From an uncultured Candidatus Melainabacteria bacterium (lineage in GTDB: Bacteria; Cyanobacteriota; Vampirovibrionia; Gastranaerophilales; Gastranaerophilaceae), in NCBI GenBank assembly GCA_934757245.1, contig CAKVLH010000016.1:1-37344 (forward strand): 37,344 nt of DNA. The letters are read 5' to 3'. A model generated the notes under the pieces. That model did no database searches. It worked only from the letters and a program-made list of their open reading frames with translations, and was not told where the DNA came from. The position numbers were made by a program, and so were the translations under genes. Below, one piece after another: positions 1 to 7,597 of this stretch (position 1 is the first letter of the stretch; every line of letters begins with the position of its first letter).

Positions 1-120
1 GTTGAATATTATTTGACGGATATTGGCTATACTCTTCGTCCGGTTCTCGATTCTATGCAACAATGGGGCAAAGAATATAAACGCTTTAGAAAGTTGCAAG
101 AGAAGTATAAAAATTATTAA
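1..120 (+). CDS. HxlR-family winged-helix regulator, C-terminal 39 residues
   Basis: The window opens inside a plus-strand gene; frame 1 is open from base 1 to a TAA at 118-120. The residues VEYYLTDIGYTLRPVLDSMQ followed by QWGKEY match the end of HxlR/MarR-like regulators, whose typical pattern is VEY.LT..G.SL.PVL..L..WG. This part covers the end of the beta-wing and the C-terminal dimerisation helix. Family members bind DNA as dimers and often respond to reactive aldehydes or oxidants, but the DNA-recognition helix lies outside the window, so the target cannot be judged. The tail after WG is short and basic. Confidence 0.8.
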   Translation, partial: VEYYLTDIGYTLRPVLDSMQQWGKEYKRFRKLQEKYKNY

Positions 121-524
121 ATTTCTCTTCGCATTTTTTAGACGATAAATTTAAAAAGCTGGATTGCTTTAGGCTAAACATTTTTGCAATGGCGAGAAAA
201 TCGCTAGATTTTCGTGGCAGTCCAGTTTTTATAAACGGTTTTCTTTAACTAATTTATAACACCCTCTCCCGCCTTCGGCACCCTCTCCATGTAGAATTGA
301 AAAAAGGAGAGGGGCGCGAGACACGTTTGCGTGGATGTCGTAAGCTCAATCCCCTCTAACGGACATATTCCACATCACCCCCTCTCTCAGCACTGTTATC
401 CATGATAATTTTGATAAAATTAAAATAGTTATTATAAAGCTGGATTGTTTCGGTTCTAACGAACCTCACAATGACGCCCAACAAGTAGTCCCACGCCATG
501 TCATTGCGAAGGCGATTTTATACT
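121..524. repeat. Non-coding gap made of interspersed palindromic repeats
   Basis: No gene is seen here. The stretch holds fragments of two repeat families. (a) About 153-220 and 430-480 carry AAGCTGGATTG on one side and a CATTG/ATGACG-type end on the other; 498-550 has a related CATTGCGAAGGC end that reappears near 6005-6055. This is the widespread TCATTGCGAGG...AATCCAGC style of bacterial palindromic repeat in degenerate form. (b) About 262-316 has CACCCTCTCCCGCC, then a segment around TGTAGAATTGAAAAA and GGAGAGGGG; it is repeated in inverted orientation at 29836-29894. These GC-rich blocks stand out against the AT-rich background. Confidence 0.7.
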
Positions 525-746
525 TCACTTCCTTACTAGTAGTGATACTTTTTCGAGCGCTTTTGCATATCTTCTCTGATTTTCTTCATTTCCTTTACGC
601 AATTGTTCGGATAATTCTTTATCGGCTTTATTTGCAGTATATTGTTTTTTTAGCTTACTGAACAAACATTCCCCGCTTACTTCTGAATCAGCCATATCTC
701 CTACTAAATATGCCTCTTTTTCCACAAAACGAGTCCGATAAAGCAT
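525..746 (-). CDS. Small hypothetical protein, possibly truncated by a repeat
   Basis: An open frame of 73 residues, charged and helical in its second half (ADKELSEQLRKGNEENQRRY). It lies 26 bases downstream of the next minus-strand gene and could be co-transcribed. No clear Shine-Dalgarno sequence precedes the ATG. The last nine or so codons fall inside an interspersed repeat (related copy near 6020-6055), so the present stop codon may have been supplied by repeat insertion and the ancestral protein may have been longer. I do not recognise a family. It may also be a chance frame. Confidence 0.35.
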   Translation of the reverse strand: MLYRTRFVEKEAYLVGDMADSEVSGECLFSKLKKQYTANKADKELSEQLRKGNEENQRRYAKALEKVSLLVRK

Positions 747-772
747 TAAAACAAATTTGGTTGTCTATAAAA

Positions 773-1411
773 TTAATAAAACATTTCCGGTGCATCTGTT
801 TTTTTTACCATTTTGCCGTCTACAAACAATTTATCTTGTGGTGCGATTTTAATTTCCTCAAAACTTTTTTTGAGCTCGTCTAGTGTCAAGACGTCCTTTC
901 GTACCATTGGAGTTTTAACATCAACCGGCTTGGTAAGGTTTATAAACCAAGTATCAGTTTGTTTATCATAGCCTATATCACTTTCAGCATATATGCTTTT
1001 ATAAATTTTGAAATAACTTGGATTTACAACCTCTTTTATTTTGTCTAGCACAGTATATATGAGTTGAATTGAATTCTTTGTTAATCTTTTTCCACCGATG
1101 AGAAGAGCAGATTTAGTTTGATAATTTTCTTTCTGGATAATTGAAATTAAGTCTTTTTTTACTTTTTCAATTGTTTCTTCGCAATTAAAAAAGTGAAAGC
1201 CGAGAGCTCCTTTATTATCGACTAATCCTCCACCGGAGCAGGTTCTAATGCTTTGCGTCCAAATATCGGCACCTTTTCGCATTGAATCCATAAGCGGTTT
1301 TTTAGCACTGCAATAGAAATAGCTTCTAAACATCTGTTTATCAAAATTTGGGGATGAGACAAAATGTATGTTTGATTTAAAATTTAAACTGTTATAATTT
1401 TGGACGTTCAT
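773..1411 (-). CDS. Hypothetical protein with N-terminal NFKS segment
   Basis: A 212-residue protein of unknown family. It has no signal peptide or membrane segment. Residues 9-16 (LNFKSNIH) resemble the (N/P)xFKG motif near the start of three other unknown proteins in this window, with Ser replacing Gly. The middle contains CSGGG and a GGKR turn, and the C-terminal half is basic with two proline-containing loops. The ribosome-binding site is weak (nothing better than TTATGG before the ATG). It lies downstream of fliF but a strong terminator separates them, so it probably has its own promoter. Function unknown. Confidence 0.7.
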   Translation of the reverse strand: MNVQNYNSLNFKSNIHFVSSPNFDKQMFRSYFYCSAKKPLMDSMRKGADIWTQSIRTCSGGGLVDNKGALGFHFFNCEETIEKVKKDLISIIQKENYQTKSALLIGGKRLTKNSIQLIYTVLDKIKEVVNPSYFKIYKSIYAESDIGYDKQTDTWFINLTKPVDVKTPMVRKDVLTLDELKKSFEEIKIAPQDKLFVDGKMVKKTDAPEMFY

Positions 1412-1495
1412 ACCATAATTAAAACTTCTAAAAAATAAATTTGCTAGGTTAAATTTTAAGTAGGAATTTGAAAGGATTTGCTATATATAGAACTA

Positions 1496-1523
1496 AAAAG
1501 GTGCGCCATTTGGCGCACCTTTT
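1496..1523 (-). terminator. Intrinsic terminator after fliF
   Basis: A perfect 12-bp stem (AAAAGGTGCGCC / GGCGCACCTTTT) with a four-base loop. Read on the minus strand it ends in a T run, as expected for a Rho-independent terminator 45 bases past the fliF stop. The core also resembles the GTAGGGTGC-type palindromic repeats found elsewhere in the window, so it may be a repeat recruited as a terminator. Confidence 0.85.
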
Positions 1524-1542
1524 ATAATCTAAAATTTTATAT

Positions 1543-1578
1543 TATTAAATTATCCTTGCTTATTAAATTATCCTTGCT
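1543..1578. repeat. 18-bp tandem duplication across the fliF stop
   Basis: TATTAAATTATCCTTGCT is present twice head to tail (1543-1560 and 1561-1578). The second copy holds the fliF stop and last two codons. Because 18 is a multiple of three, the extra copy lies in frame downstream of the stop and does not alter the protein. Confidence 0.9.
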
Positions 1579-3238
1579 CAATCCAGCTTCTGATTTTTTC
1601 ACCGGCTTCGCCTTCATCTACACCGTCAAATTCACGTTTTAATTCTCTTAAAGCATCGCGAATCTCTGCTCCTGAAGTCGGAATTGCAACAGGTTTATTT
1701 TGCTGTTCCAACAAGCCTTGTTGAAGTTGGGATTGTTTTTGAATCATATCGGCGGCATTAACGCTTAAATCTTTAATTTGTTTTTCTTGTGCTTCATTCA
1801 TTTCTCTCAAGCGCATCAATTCTTCTTCTTGAGCTGCTTTTGCAGCGTTAATCTTTTGAGTTAAAGCTTTATGACCAAAGAATAAACCAAATGCAAGGAG
1901 TGCAATTGCCAACCACCAAGGATTACCGTGTTCAGCCTTAATTGGTGCTTTAACGTTCTTATCACCAGCCATAAACGGATCTAAAGAATCCGCAAAAGCG
2001 ATAGTTACGTTTTCAGGATCTGCCTTAGGGCTTGCGGCGTGTGCAACTAATTCTTTCAATTCTTCCAAAGTTAATTCTACAGGCAACGCGTCTTTTTCCA
2101 AAGTTACCGCAATTGAAATTTCTTCCAAAGTTCCCGGAGACATATATTCATTCGTTTGAACTTTAGTTACGCCATATTGAGTTTCACGCGCTGTTCTTGA
2201 ATAGCTTCTATTCTGAGTTGAATCTGAACTTCCTGCAGGTAAACCGTTTGGAAGATAAACACTTACAGCATTTGTATTCTTGTTAACGTCTTGTGTTTGA
2301 TCGCCCAATCCTTCTGAGAAAGTTTGTTCATTAACAGCAGCTTTCTTTTCTGGATCATAAGCAATTGTAAATTTTTCAACAGGCGCTTGTTTTAAGAAGG
2401 TACTAACCGTTGCAACGTATTTACCTTGACCGATTAATCTGTTCAATTGAGTTTGAACTTTCTCTTGCATGTATTTGTCGTTTTCTTGAAGTTTAGCAAG
2501 CATTTCTGATTGAGCGTCAATCATACTGTTATAAACATGTCCATTTGTATCTGTAATTGAAATGTTTTCAGCTTTCAAACCTGAAACACTGCCTAACAAC
2601 AAGTTAGAAACAGCTTTGATTGTACCCATATTAAGAGTTTGTCCAACTGCAACTTGAAGTTGAACGGTTGCAGTAATTGGTTTTTGCATAGAAGAAAACA
2701 TTGTTTGTTCCGGAATAGAAATAAATACAGAAGCGTTTTCAATTCCGTCAATTCTTCTGATTAAACGAGCAAGTTCGCCATCCATTGCACGAACTAATCT
2801 AATTCTTTTATCTTCTTTAGTTGAAGTAAAATCACCTTTATCAAAGATTTCCAAACCAACGTTTTGGTCATACAAACCGCTTTCAACGATTACCATAATC
2901 GCTCTATCACGTTGTTCGGTTGTACATTTTTTCATCCCCGGAGTGCAGTCGCCTTTTTTAAGTCTTAAAACAGACTTTGTACCGTCAACCGCACGAGCTG
3001 CTACAATATTGTTTCTTGCTAATAGGGCTTGAATTTCAAGAGCTTTACCTAAATTGTCGGTAGTAAGTAAATCAACGTCTTCTTTCAAAGGTTCTTTACT
3101 TACATCAATTTGTTCATCTTTAGATTTGTTAGACATTGCGAGTGAACCGCAAATAATAAAAATTACCAACAAAAGAACGATACCACCGGCAACGGAGGCT
3201 AAAAGCACTTTATTCTCTAATAATTTTTTGAAATCCAT
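1568..3238 (-). CDS. fliF: Flagellar MS-ring protein FliF
   Basis: FliF forms the MS ring in the cytoplasmic membrane, the base on which rod, export gate and C ring assemble. The 556-residue length is usual. One membrane helix lies at about residues 11-34 and a second near 442-457 (WWLAIALLAFGLFFG). Between them are the ring-building periplasmic domains, including LLTTDNLGKALEIQALLARN, the DGELARLIRRIDGIENASV segment of the secretin-like YscJ/FliF domain, and VSNLLLGSVSGL. After the second helix comes a coiled coil and a C-terminal tail ending in EKIRSWIEQG, the FliG-binding end. A short insert with two cysteines (KKGDCTPGMKKC, about residues 94-105) is unusual. It follows fliE by 47 bases. 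The expected next gene fliG is absent; a terminator follows instead. Confidence 0.95.
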   Translation of the reverse strand: MDFKKLLENKVLLASVAGGIVLLLVIFIICGSLAMSNKSKDEQIDVSKEPLKEDVDLLTTDNLGKALEIQALLARNNIVAARAVDGTKSVLRLKKGDCTPGMKKCTTEQRDRAIMVIVESGLYDQNVGLEIFDKGDFTSTKEDKRIRLVRAMDGELARLIRRIDGIENASVFISIPEQTMFSSMQKPITATVQLQVAVGQTLNMGTIKAVSNLLLGSVSGLKAENISITDTNGHVYNSMIDAQSEMLAKLQENDKYMQEKVQTQLNRLIGQGKYVATVSTFLKQAPVEKFTIAYDPEKKAAVNEQTFSEGLGDQTQDVNKNTNAVSVYLPNGLPAGSSDSTQNRSYSRTARETQYGVTKVQTNEYMSPGTLEEISIAVTLEKDALPVELTLEELKELVAHAASPKADPENVTIAFADSLDPFMAGDKNVKAPIKAEHGNPWWLAIALLAFGLFFGHKALTQKINAAKAAQEEELMRLREMNEAQEKQIKDLSVNAADMIQKQSQLQQGLLEQQNKPVAIPTSGAEIRDALRELKREFDGVDEGEAGEKIRSWIEQG

Positions 3239-3285
3239 ATTCCTACCCTATATTATTATACACATATATATCAAATATGAGAAGC

Positions 3286-3633
3286 CTAAATCTGAATTTG
3301 CATTATTTTATCATACGCTTGGATGATTTTTCCTGTCGCAGTTGTTGCAACGTTAACCGCGATTTCTGCTTTTGACATTGCAACCATAACGTCGTGAATA
3401 TCAACATTTTCAGAACCCATCATAGCGTCTTTCAACAAGTTATCAGGTGCATTCATCGATGTATTAAGGTTTTCAACAAGTCCAGACATTACGCTTTGAA
3501 AATCTGCGCCTGCCGGTTCTTCAACACGATTCATTCTAGCCGATGGCATATCGCCCCAGCTATCGAGCTTTGTGTGTTGAATTCTAGCTTCTAAATCGTA
3601 TCTTGGATAAAAACCGTTAAACATATTGTTCAC
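3286..3633 (-). CDS. fliE: Flagellar rod / MS-ring adaptor FliE
   Basis: FliE links the MS ring and export gate to the rod. The 115-residue length is typical. The C-terminal region HDVMVAMSKAEIAVNVATTA then AYDKIMQIQI is the conserved FliE signature (VHDVMIAMQKAEIA...AYQEIMRMQ in other bacteria). The N-terminal third is not conserved with the family and is lineage-specific. A strong ribosome-binding site (AGAGGTGA) precedes the ATG. It heads a two-gene fliE-fliF unit and is preceded by a candidate sigma-28 promoter. Confidence 0.95.
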   Translation of the reverse strand: MNNMFNGFYPRYDLEARIQHTKLDSWGDMPSARMNRVEEPAGADFQSVMSGLVENLNTSMNAPDNLLKDAMMGSENVDIHDVMVAMSKAEIAVNVATTATGKIIQAYDKIMQIQI

Positions 3634-3648
3634 CTCTTTTTTTTATTG

Positions 3649-3675
3649 TTATCGGTTGGATTTTGGTTTAGTTGA
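3649..3675 (-). promoter_or_regulatory. Candidate sigma-28 (FliA-type) promoter of fliE-fliF
   Basis: On the minus strand this reads TCAA, 15 bases, then ACCGATAA. The flagellar sigma-28 consensus is TAAA-N15-GCCGATAA, so 10 of 12 positions match with exact spacing. The -10 element ends about 15 bases before the fliE ATG, which is tight but possible with the ribosome-binding site in between. Motif recognition only. Confidence 0.5.
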
Positions 3676-3717
3676 GATTTTTTATAAGAAATCGTTCGTT
3701 TGGTGGAGGGGAGAGGA

Positions 3718-3844
3718 GTCAATAAGTGAATAGGTGAATAGGTGAATAAGTTCGTATTAAATATGTTCAATGTAAAACTAGCTTTAATATTGAAAATAAA
3801 CTAAAATGAACTTATTCACTTATTGACTTATTCACCTATTCACT
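3718..3844. repeat. Inverted pair of period-8 GTGAATAR arrays, copy 1
   Basis: The left arm is four 8-base units of the form GTGAATAA/G (one with GTCAATAA) ending in GTTCG. The right arm is the reverse complement of a similar run of four units. The AT-rich centre is about 50 bases, so the whole can fold into a long imperfect hairpin. A second copy, with different unit order, is at 32466-32592. Both copies flank flagellar genes. The rest of the 3634-4111 gap shows no gene. Confidence 0.85.
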
Positions 3845-4111
3845 TTCTTCAATTCATCCATTCATACTATTTTTTTAATAATCCTTCAAGAAAAGTCAAT
3901 ATTTGCCGTTTTATATAGTATGAATTTACATGAAGAATGCTTATTAAAATACTTATTAAACCCTTTAGATTTACTCAAATCAACGGAGTTGTTAAAGATT
4001 AATAACACGCTAATAGAAAAAACTGTTTGCGTAGACAAGCTCCTTGCGAAAAAAACTGAGATTCACTACACTAGGGCTTAAGTGTTTTTACTAAGCTTAG
4101 GAGAGGGAATT

Positions 4112-5926
4112 TTGAAAAATCTGATTAAAACTAAGTGGTTTATTTTTGGAACTTATTTGTTGCTTGTTTTGGCAACTCTTTTGATTGGTTTTGTTTTATT
4201 ACAAAATAATAGTACGCTAAGACATGGATTGATTGAATTTTTTGAGGTAGCTGAAAATAGGACTTTTGACTACAGACAAGTAATTCAAGTTGCACATAAA
4301 CGCCCAGTTCCAAACAAAGATATCGTAATTCTTGCAATTGATGATGCAAGCTTGGAATCACTTTGGGACAAATATGGAGAATGGCCTATTCCGAGAAATG
4401 TTTATGCGGATATGATAAACTACATAGAAGCTCAAAAACCTCAAGCAATCATGTTTGATTTAATGTTTTTGAAATCTGTTCGTTCAGAAGCGGAAGCTGA
4501 TAAAAGTTTGGCTGACGCAATGAATAAATATCCAAATGTCTATACTGCGATGAATTTTGATAGTAGCGATAGCGACGTAAGACTTCCTATCGATTTACCA
4601 AAAAGATTAGAAGTAAATATTGATAACCAAGCGAAAGTTAATCTAAAATGGGATGATATCAAAAATTGCCGTCCGATTTTAGCTTCGCTATTAAACGGCA
4701 AAGTTAATGTCGGAATTATTAATATAAAAAGAAACCGCGACGGTATTACTCGTAGTATTTCACCAATTCTTACATACAAAGATAAGACATATCCGTTTAT
4801 GTCATTTATAGCCGGTGCAGATTATTTGAATGCCAACAAACAAAAAGATTTCACTATTGATAAGAATTCTAATCTTCTTGTAAGTACAACAAAAATTCCT
4901 CTTACAAAAAATGGTGAAGCAATTTTGAATTGGTATGGAAGTGCAGAGACTTATACAACAATTCCAATGTACAAATTGATTAATGAGATGCAAGGCGGTG
5001 CAAAAATTGATTATGACTTTAGAGATAAAATTATTTTAATCGGCACAACTGCTGTATCGTTGCACGATGCGAAAAGTGTGCCAATAGAAAATGGTACTTA
5101 TCCGGGCGTAGAAATTCATGCAACATTCTTTAATAATATGTTAGATGATAATTTCATTTATAAAACAGGAATTTTTACTAACCTTTTAATTTTAGTTGGT
5201 TCAATTACAGCAATTGGTGCAATAGTAATGCTTTCATCTTCAACATTGTTTGCATTTTTATCAACTGTATTATTTGGTATAGCTTATTTATTTGTTTCTT
5301 ACTACGCAATGGAATTATACAATTTGTGGATTCCGATTGTACTACCTGTAATCTCTATGATGGTGTCGTTTGCGCTTTCATTCTTAGCAAAATATTTAAT
5401 GAAAGCAAAAGATTTCGAATACCAATATAAATTGGCAACAATAGACGGGTTGACAGAACTTTATAATCACAGATATTTTCAAGACACTTTGAGAAAGCAA
5501 ATGGATATTGCAAGAAGATACAACCAGCCATTCTCATTGATTATTGCAGATATTGATTTCTTCAAAAAGTTTAACGATACTTACGGGCATCAAGCCGGAG
5601 ATGCGGTTTTAAGACAAGTTGCACATTTGCTTAAAACAAATTCCAGAACAACTGACTATGTTTGCAGATACGGTGGTGAAGAAATGAGCATAATTTTGCC
5701 AAACACTTCTGCAGAAGAAGCTATGAATCACGCAAACAGATTATGCAAAGCTATTTCTGAAAAACCGTTCCATTTAACCCCTGTTGATACAGCATCAGTA
5801 ACAATCAGCCTTGGCGTTGCAACATTCCCGGAAAATGCTCAAACTCCACAAGATTTGATTGAATGGGCAGATAAAGGTTTGTATTACGCAAAAGAACACG
5901 GCAGAAATCAGGTTGGAAGATACTGA
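4112..5926 (+). CDS. CHASE2-domain transmembrane diguanylate cyclase
   Basis: A membrane protein predicted to make cyclic di-GMP from two GTP in response to an extracytoplasmic signal. After one N-terminal membrane helix comes a CHASE2 sensor domain (NRTFDYRQVIQ, then DIVILAIDDASLESL and the PIPR turn), then three membrane helices (about residues 350-450), then a GGDEF domain. The active-site loop is GGEEM at about 521-525, with Met in place of the usual Phe. A full I-site RTTD (512-515) lies five residues before it, so product inhibition is expected. I prefer the TTG start at 4112 because AGGAGAGGG lies just upstream; an in-frame GTG at 4082 would add ten residues but lacks a good site. Its position next to fliE-fliF suggests a link between c-di-GMP and motility (inference). 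Confidence 0.9.
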   Translation: MKNLIKTKWFIFGTYLLLVLATLLIGFVLLQNNSTLRHGLIEFFEVAENRTFDYRQVIQVAHKRPVPNKDIVILAIDDASLESLWDKYGEWPIPRNVYADMINYIEAQKPQAIMFDLMFLKSVRSEAEADKSLADAMNKYPNVYTAMNFDSSDSDVRLPIDLPKRLEVNIDNQAKVNLKWDDIKNCRPILASLLNGKVNVGIINIKRNRDGITRSISPILTYKDKTYPFMSFIAGADYLNANKQKDFTIDKNSNLLVSTTKIPLTKNGEAILNWYGSAETYTTIPMYKLINEMQGGAKIDYDFRDKIILIGTTAVSLHDAKSVPIENGTYPGVEIHATFFNNMLDDNFIYKTGIFTNLLILVGSITAIGAIVMLSSSTLFAFLSTVLFGIAYLFVSYYAMELYNLWIPIVLPVISMMVSFALSFLAKYLMKAKDFEYQYKLATIDGLTELYNHRYFQDTLRKQMDIARRYNQPFSLIIADIDFFKKFNDTYGHQAGDAVLRQVAHLLKTNSRTTDYVCRYGGEEMSIILPNTSAEEAMNHANRLCKAISEKPFHLTPVDTASVTISLGVATFPENAQTPQDLIEWADKGLYYAKEHGRNQVGRY

Positions 5927-6167
5927 TAAAATGGACAATTGAAAATGGAAAGTGGAAAATTGTTTTAAATGCAAGATGACAAGGCGTATAACTTTAAGCT
6001 TAGAACGTCATTCTGAAGCCGATTTTACACTTCACTTCCTTGTTAGTAGTGATACCTACAAGCTCGGAAGTGTATTGTAAAATGAAGAATCCAGCCTTTT
6101 ATCAACCTGCCAAAATCAAAACCGCGCGACTTTAATAGCAGAGAAAATACTCGAGTTTCTATAAAAT
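5927..6167. repeat. Repeat mosaic between the CHASE2-GGDEF and DUF2130 genes
   Basis: No gene is seen. At 5932-5965 there is a run of GGACAATTGAAAATGG-like words that recurs near 14110-14140 and 37100-37135. At 6003-6095 a copy of the TCATTCTGAAG...GAATCCAGC family contains a long imperfect hairpin: TTTTACACTTC and CTTGTTAGTAG on the left pair with CTACAAG, GGAAGTGTA and TGTAAAA on the right. Confidence 0.65.
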
Positions 6168-6200
6168 AAGTTAATGGTACAATTTTTGCACCATTAACTT
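6168..6200 (+). terminator. Hairpin upstream of the DUF2130 gene
   Basis: AAGTTAATGGT and ACCATTAACTT form an 11-bp perfect stem, extended by AC/GC-side pairs, around a T-rich loop, followed by a short TTTT. It could end transcription from the CHASE2-GGDEF gene. The right half (TTTTGCACCATTAAC) recurs at about 36400-36415, so it may also be part of a dispersed repeat. Confidence 0.45.
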
Positions 6201-6205
6201 TTATA

Positions 6206-6214
6206 TGCTAAAAT
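6206..6214 (+). promoter_or_regulatory. Extended -10 promoter of the DUF2130 gene
   Basis: TGCTAAAAT, an extended -10 element (TGn plus TAAAAT), lies 29 bases before the ATG. The identical nonamer precedes the phosphohexomutase gene at 24274-24282. No convincing -35 box, as expected for this promoter class. Confidence 0.5.
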
Positions 6215-6242
6215 GAATTACAAATTTATGGGAGTATAATTC

Positions 6243-7493
6243 ATGCAAGAAATCAAGTGTCCAAAGTGTGGCGAAGTTTTTCAGGTTGACGAATCTGGCT
6301 ATGCAGCAATTGTTAAGCAGGTTAGGGATAAAGAATTTTCTAAAGAAATTCAAAGCAGAGAAACTCAATTTGAATCTGAAAAAGATAATGCAGTTCAACT
6401 TGCAAGACTGGAAGCAGAAAAAGCTTTCAACGAAAAATTGAGTCAAAAAGAAGCGGAATTAAACCAGACAGAAATCTTAAAAGACAAAGAAATTGCTGAT
6501 TTAAAAAATCAATTAGCAACATTTGATAAAGATAAAGAACTTGAAATTCACAAACTTGTTACAAAATTGAATACTGAGCTTACGGAAAAAGATAATCACA
6601 TTGCGATGCTAAAAGGCGAAAAAGCTTTGACAGAAAAAGAATGTCAATTAAAAGAGCAATCTTTGAAAGATCAGTATGAAGAAAAATTGCGTTTTAAAGA
6701 TGAAGAAATAGCGCGTTATAAAGATTTTAAATCAAAACTTTCTACAAAAATGGTCGGAGAAAGTCTTGAACAACATTGCGAAATCGAGTTTAATCAATTG
6801 CGCGCAACAGGATTTAAGAATGCGTATTTTGAGAAAGATAATGATGCTAAAACAGGTAGTAAAGGTGATTATATTTTTCGCGATAAGGATGAAAACGGGA
6901 TTGAATTTATTTCAATTATGTTTGAAATGAAAAACGAAATGGATACGACTTCCACAAAAAAGAAAAATGAAGATTTTTTGAAAGAGTTAGATAAAGACAG
7001 ACGTGAAAAGAATTGTGAATATGCGGTTTTGGTGTCATTATTGGAACCTGAAAGTGAACTTTATAATAGCGGTATTGTTGATATGTCGCACCGTTATCCT
7101 AAAATGTATGTAATAAGACCGCAATTTTTTATTCCGATAATTACACTTTTAAGAAATGCGGCAGGAAATTCTTTGGAATATAGAAAAGAGCTTGAAATAA
7201 TTAAAGCTCAAAATATTGATATTTCAAATTTTGAATCAGAAATGAACGATTTTAAGGACAAATTTTCAAGAAACTTTAGACTTGCAAGTGAAAAATTTCA
7301 AAAAGCTATTGATGAAATTGATAAAACTATTGATCATTTGCAAAAAACAAAAGAAGCTTTATTGTCATCAGAAAATAATTTAAGACTTGCTAATAGCAAA
7401 GCTGAAGATTTGAGCATTAAACGTTTGACAAAAAATAATCCGACAATGGAAGCAAAATTTGCTGCGTTAAAACTTGAAAATGGTGATAAGTAG
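6243..7493 (+). CDS. DUF2130 protein with zinc-ribbon start, coiled coil and nuclease-like domain
   Basis: A 416-residue protein of the DUF2130 family, whose function is not established. It begins with CPKCGEVF (Cys6, Cys9), resembling half of a zinc ribbon; no second CxxC pair is present. Residues about 25-165 form a long charged coiled coil. The DUF2130 domain follows (about 165-330), starting [15 protein letters not shown]. It contains KGDY with Asp209 and FEMK with Glu228-x-Lys230, spaced like the catalytic D...ExK of PD-(D/E)XK nucleases, so DNA binding or cleavage is plausible but inferred. A second helical, basic tail follows. A GGGAG site precedes the ATG. The gene stands alone. Confidence 0.85.
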   Translation: MQEIKCPKCGEVFQVDESGYAAIVKQVRDKEFSKEIQSRETQFESEKDNAVQLARLEAEKAFNEKLSQKEAELNQTEILKDKEIADLKNQLATFDKDKELEIHKLVTKLNTELTEKDNHIAMLKGEKALTEKECQLKEQSLKDQYEEKLRFKDEEIARYKDFKSKLSTKMVGESLEQHCEIEFNQLRATGFKNAYFEKDNDAKTGSKGDYIFRDKDENGIEFISIMFEMKNEMDTTSTKKKNEDFLKELDKDRREKNCEYAVLVSLLEPESELYNSGIVDMSHRYPKMYVIRPQFFIPIITLLRNAAGNSLEYRKELEIIKAQNIDISNFESEMNDFKDKFSRNFRLASEKFQKAIDEIDKTIDHLQKTKEALLSSENNLRLANSKAEDLSIKRLTKNNPTMEAKFAALKLENGDK

Positions 7494-7597
7494 ATAATTC
7501 TACGGCATATTTTTGTAAAATTTTGTAAAATTTGTGTTGCATAATAGCAAATTTGTTTGCTTTCATATTTTTATATATACAGAAGGAATGTGTTTTA

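Noticed and set aside
7532..7597. N-terminal extension of the three-repeat membrane protein (22 residues, hydrophobic)
   Set aside because: It looks like a signal-anchor, but the ATG at 7598 has the only good ribosome-binding site, and the extension covers the promoter-like AT motif.
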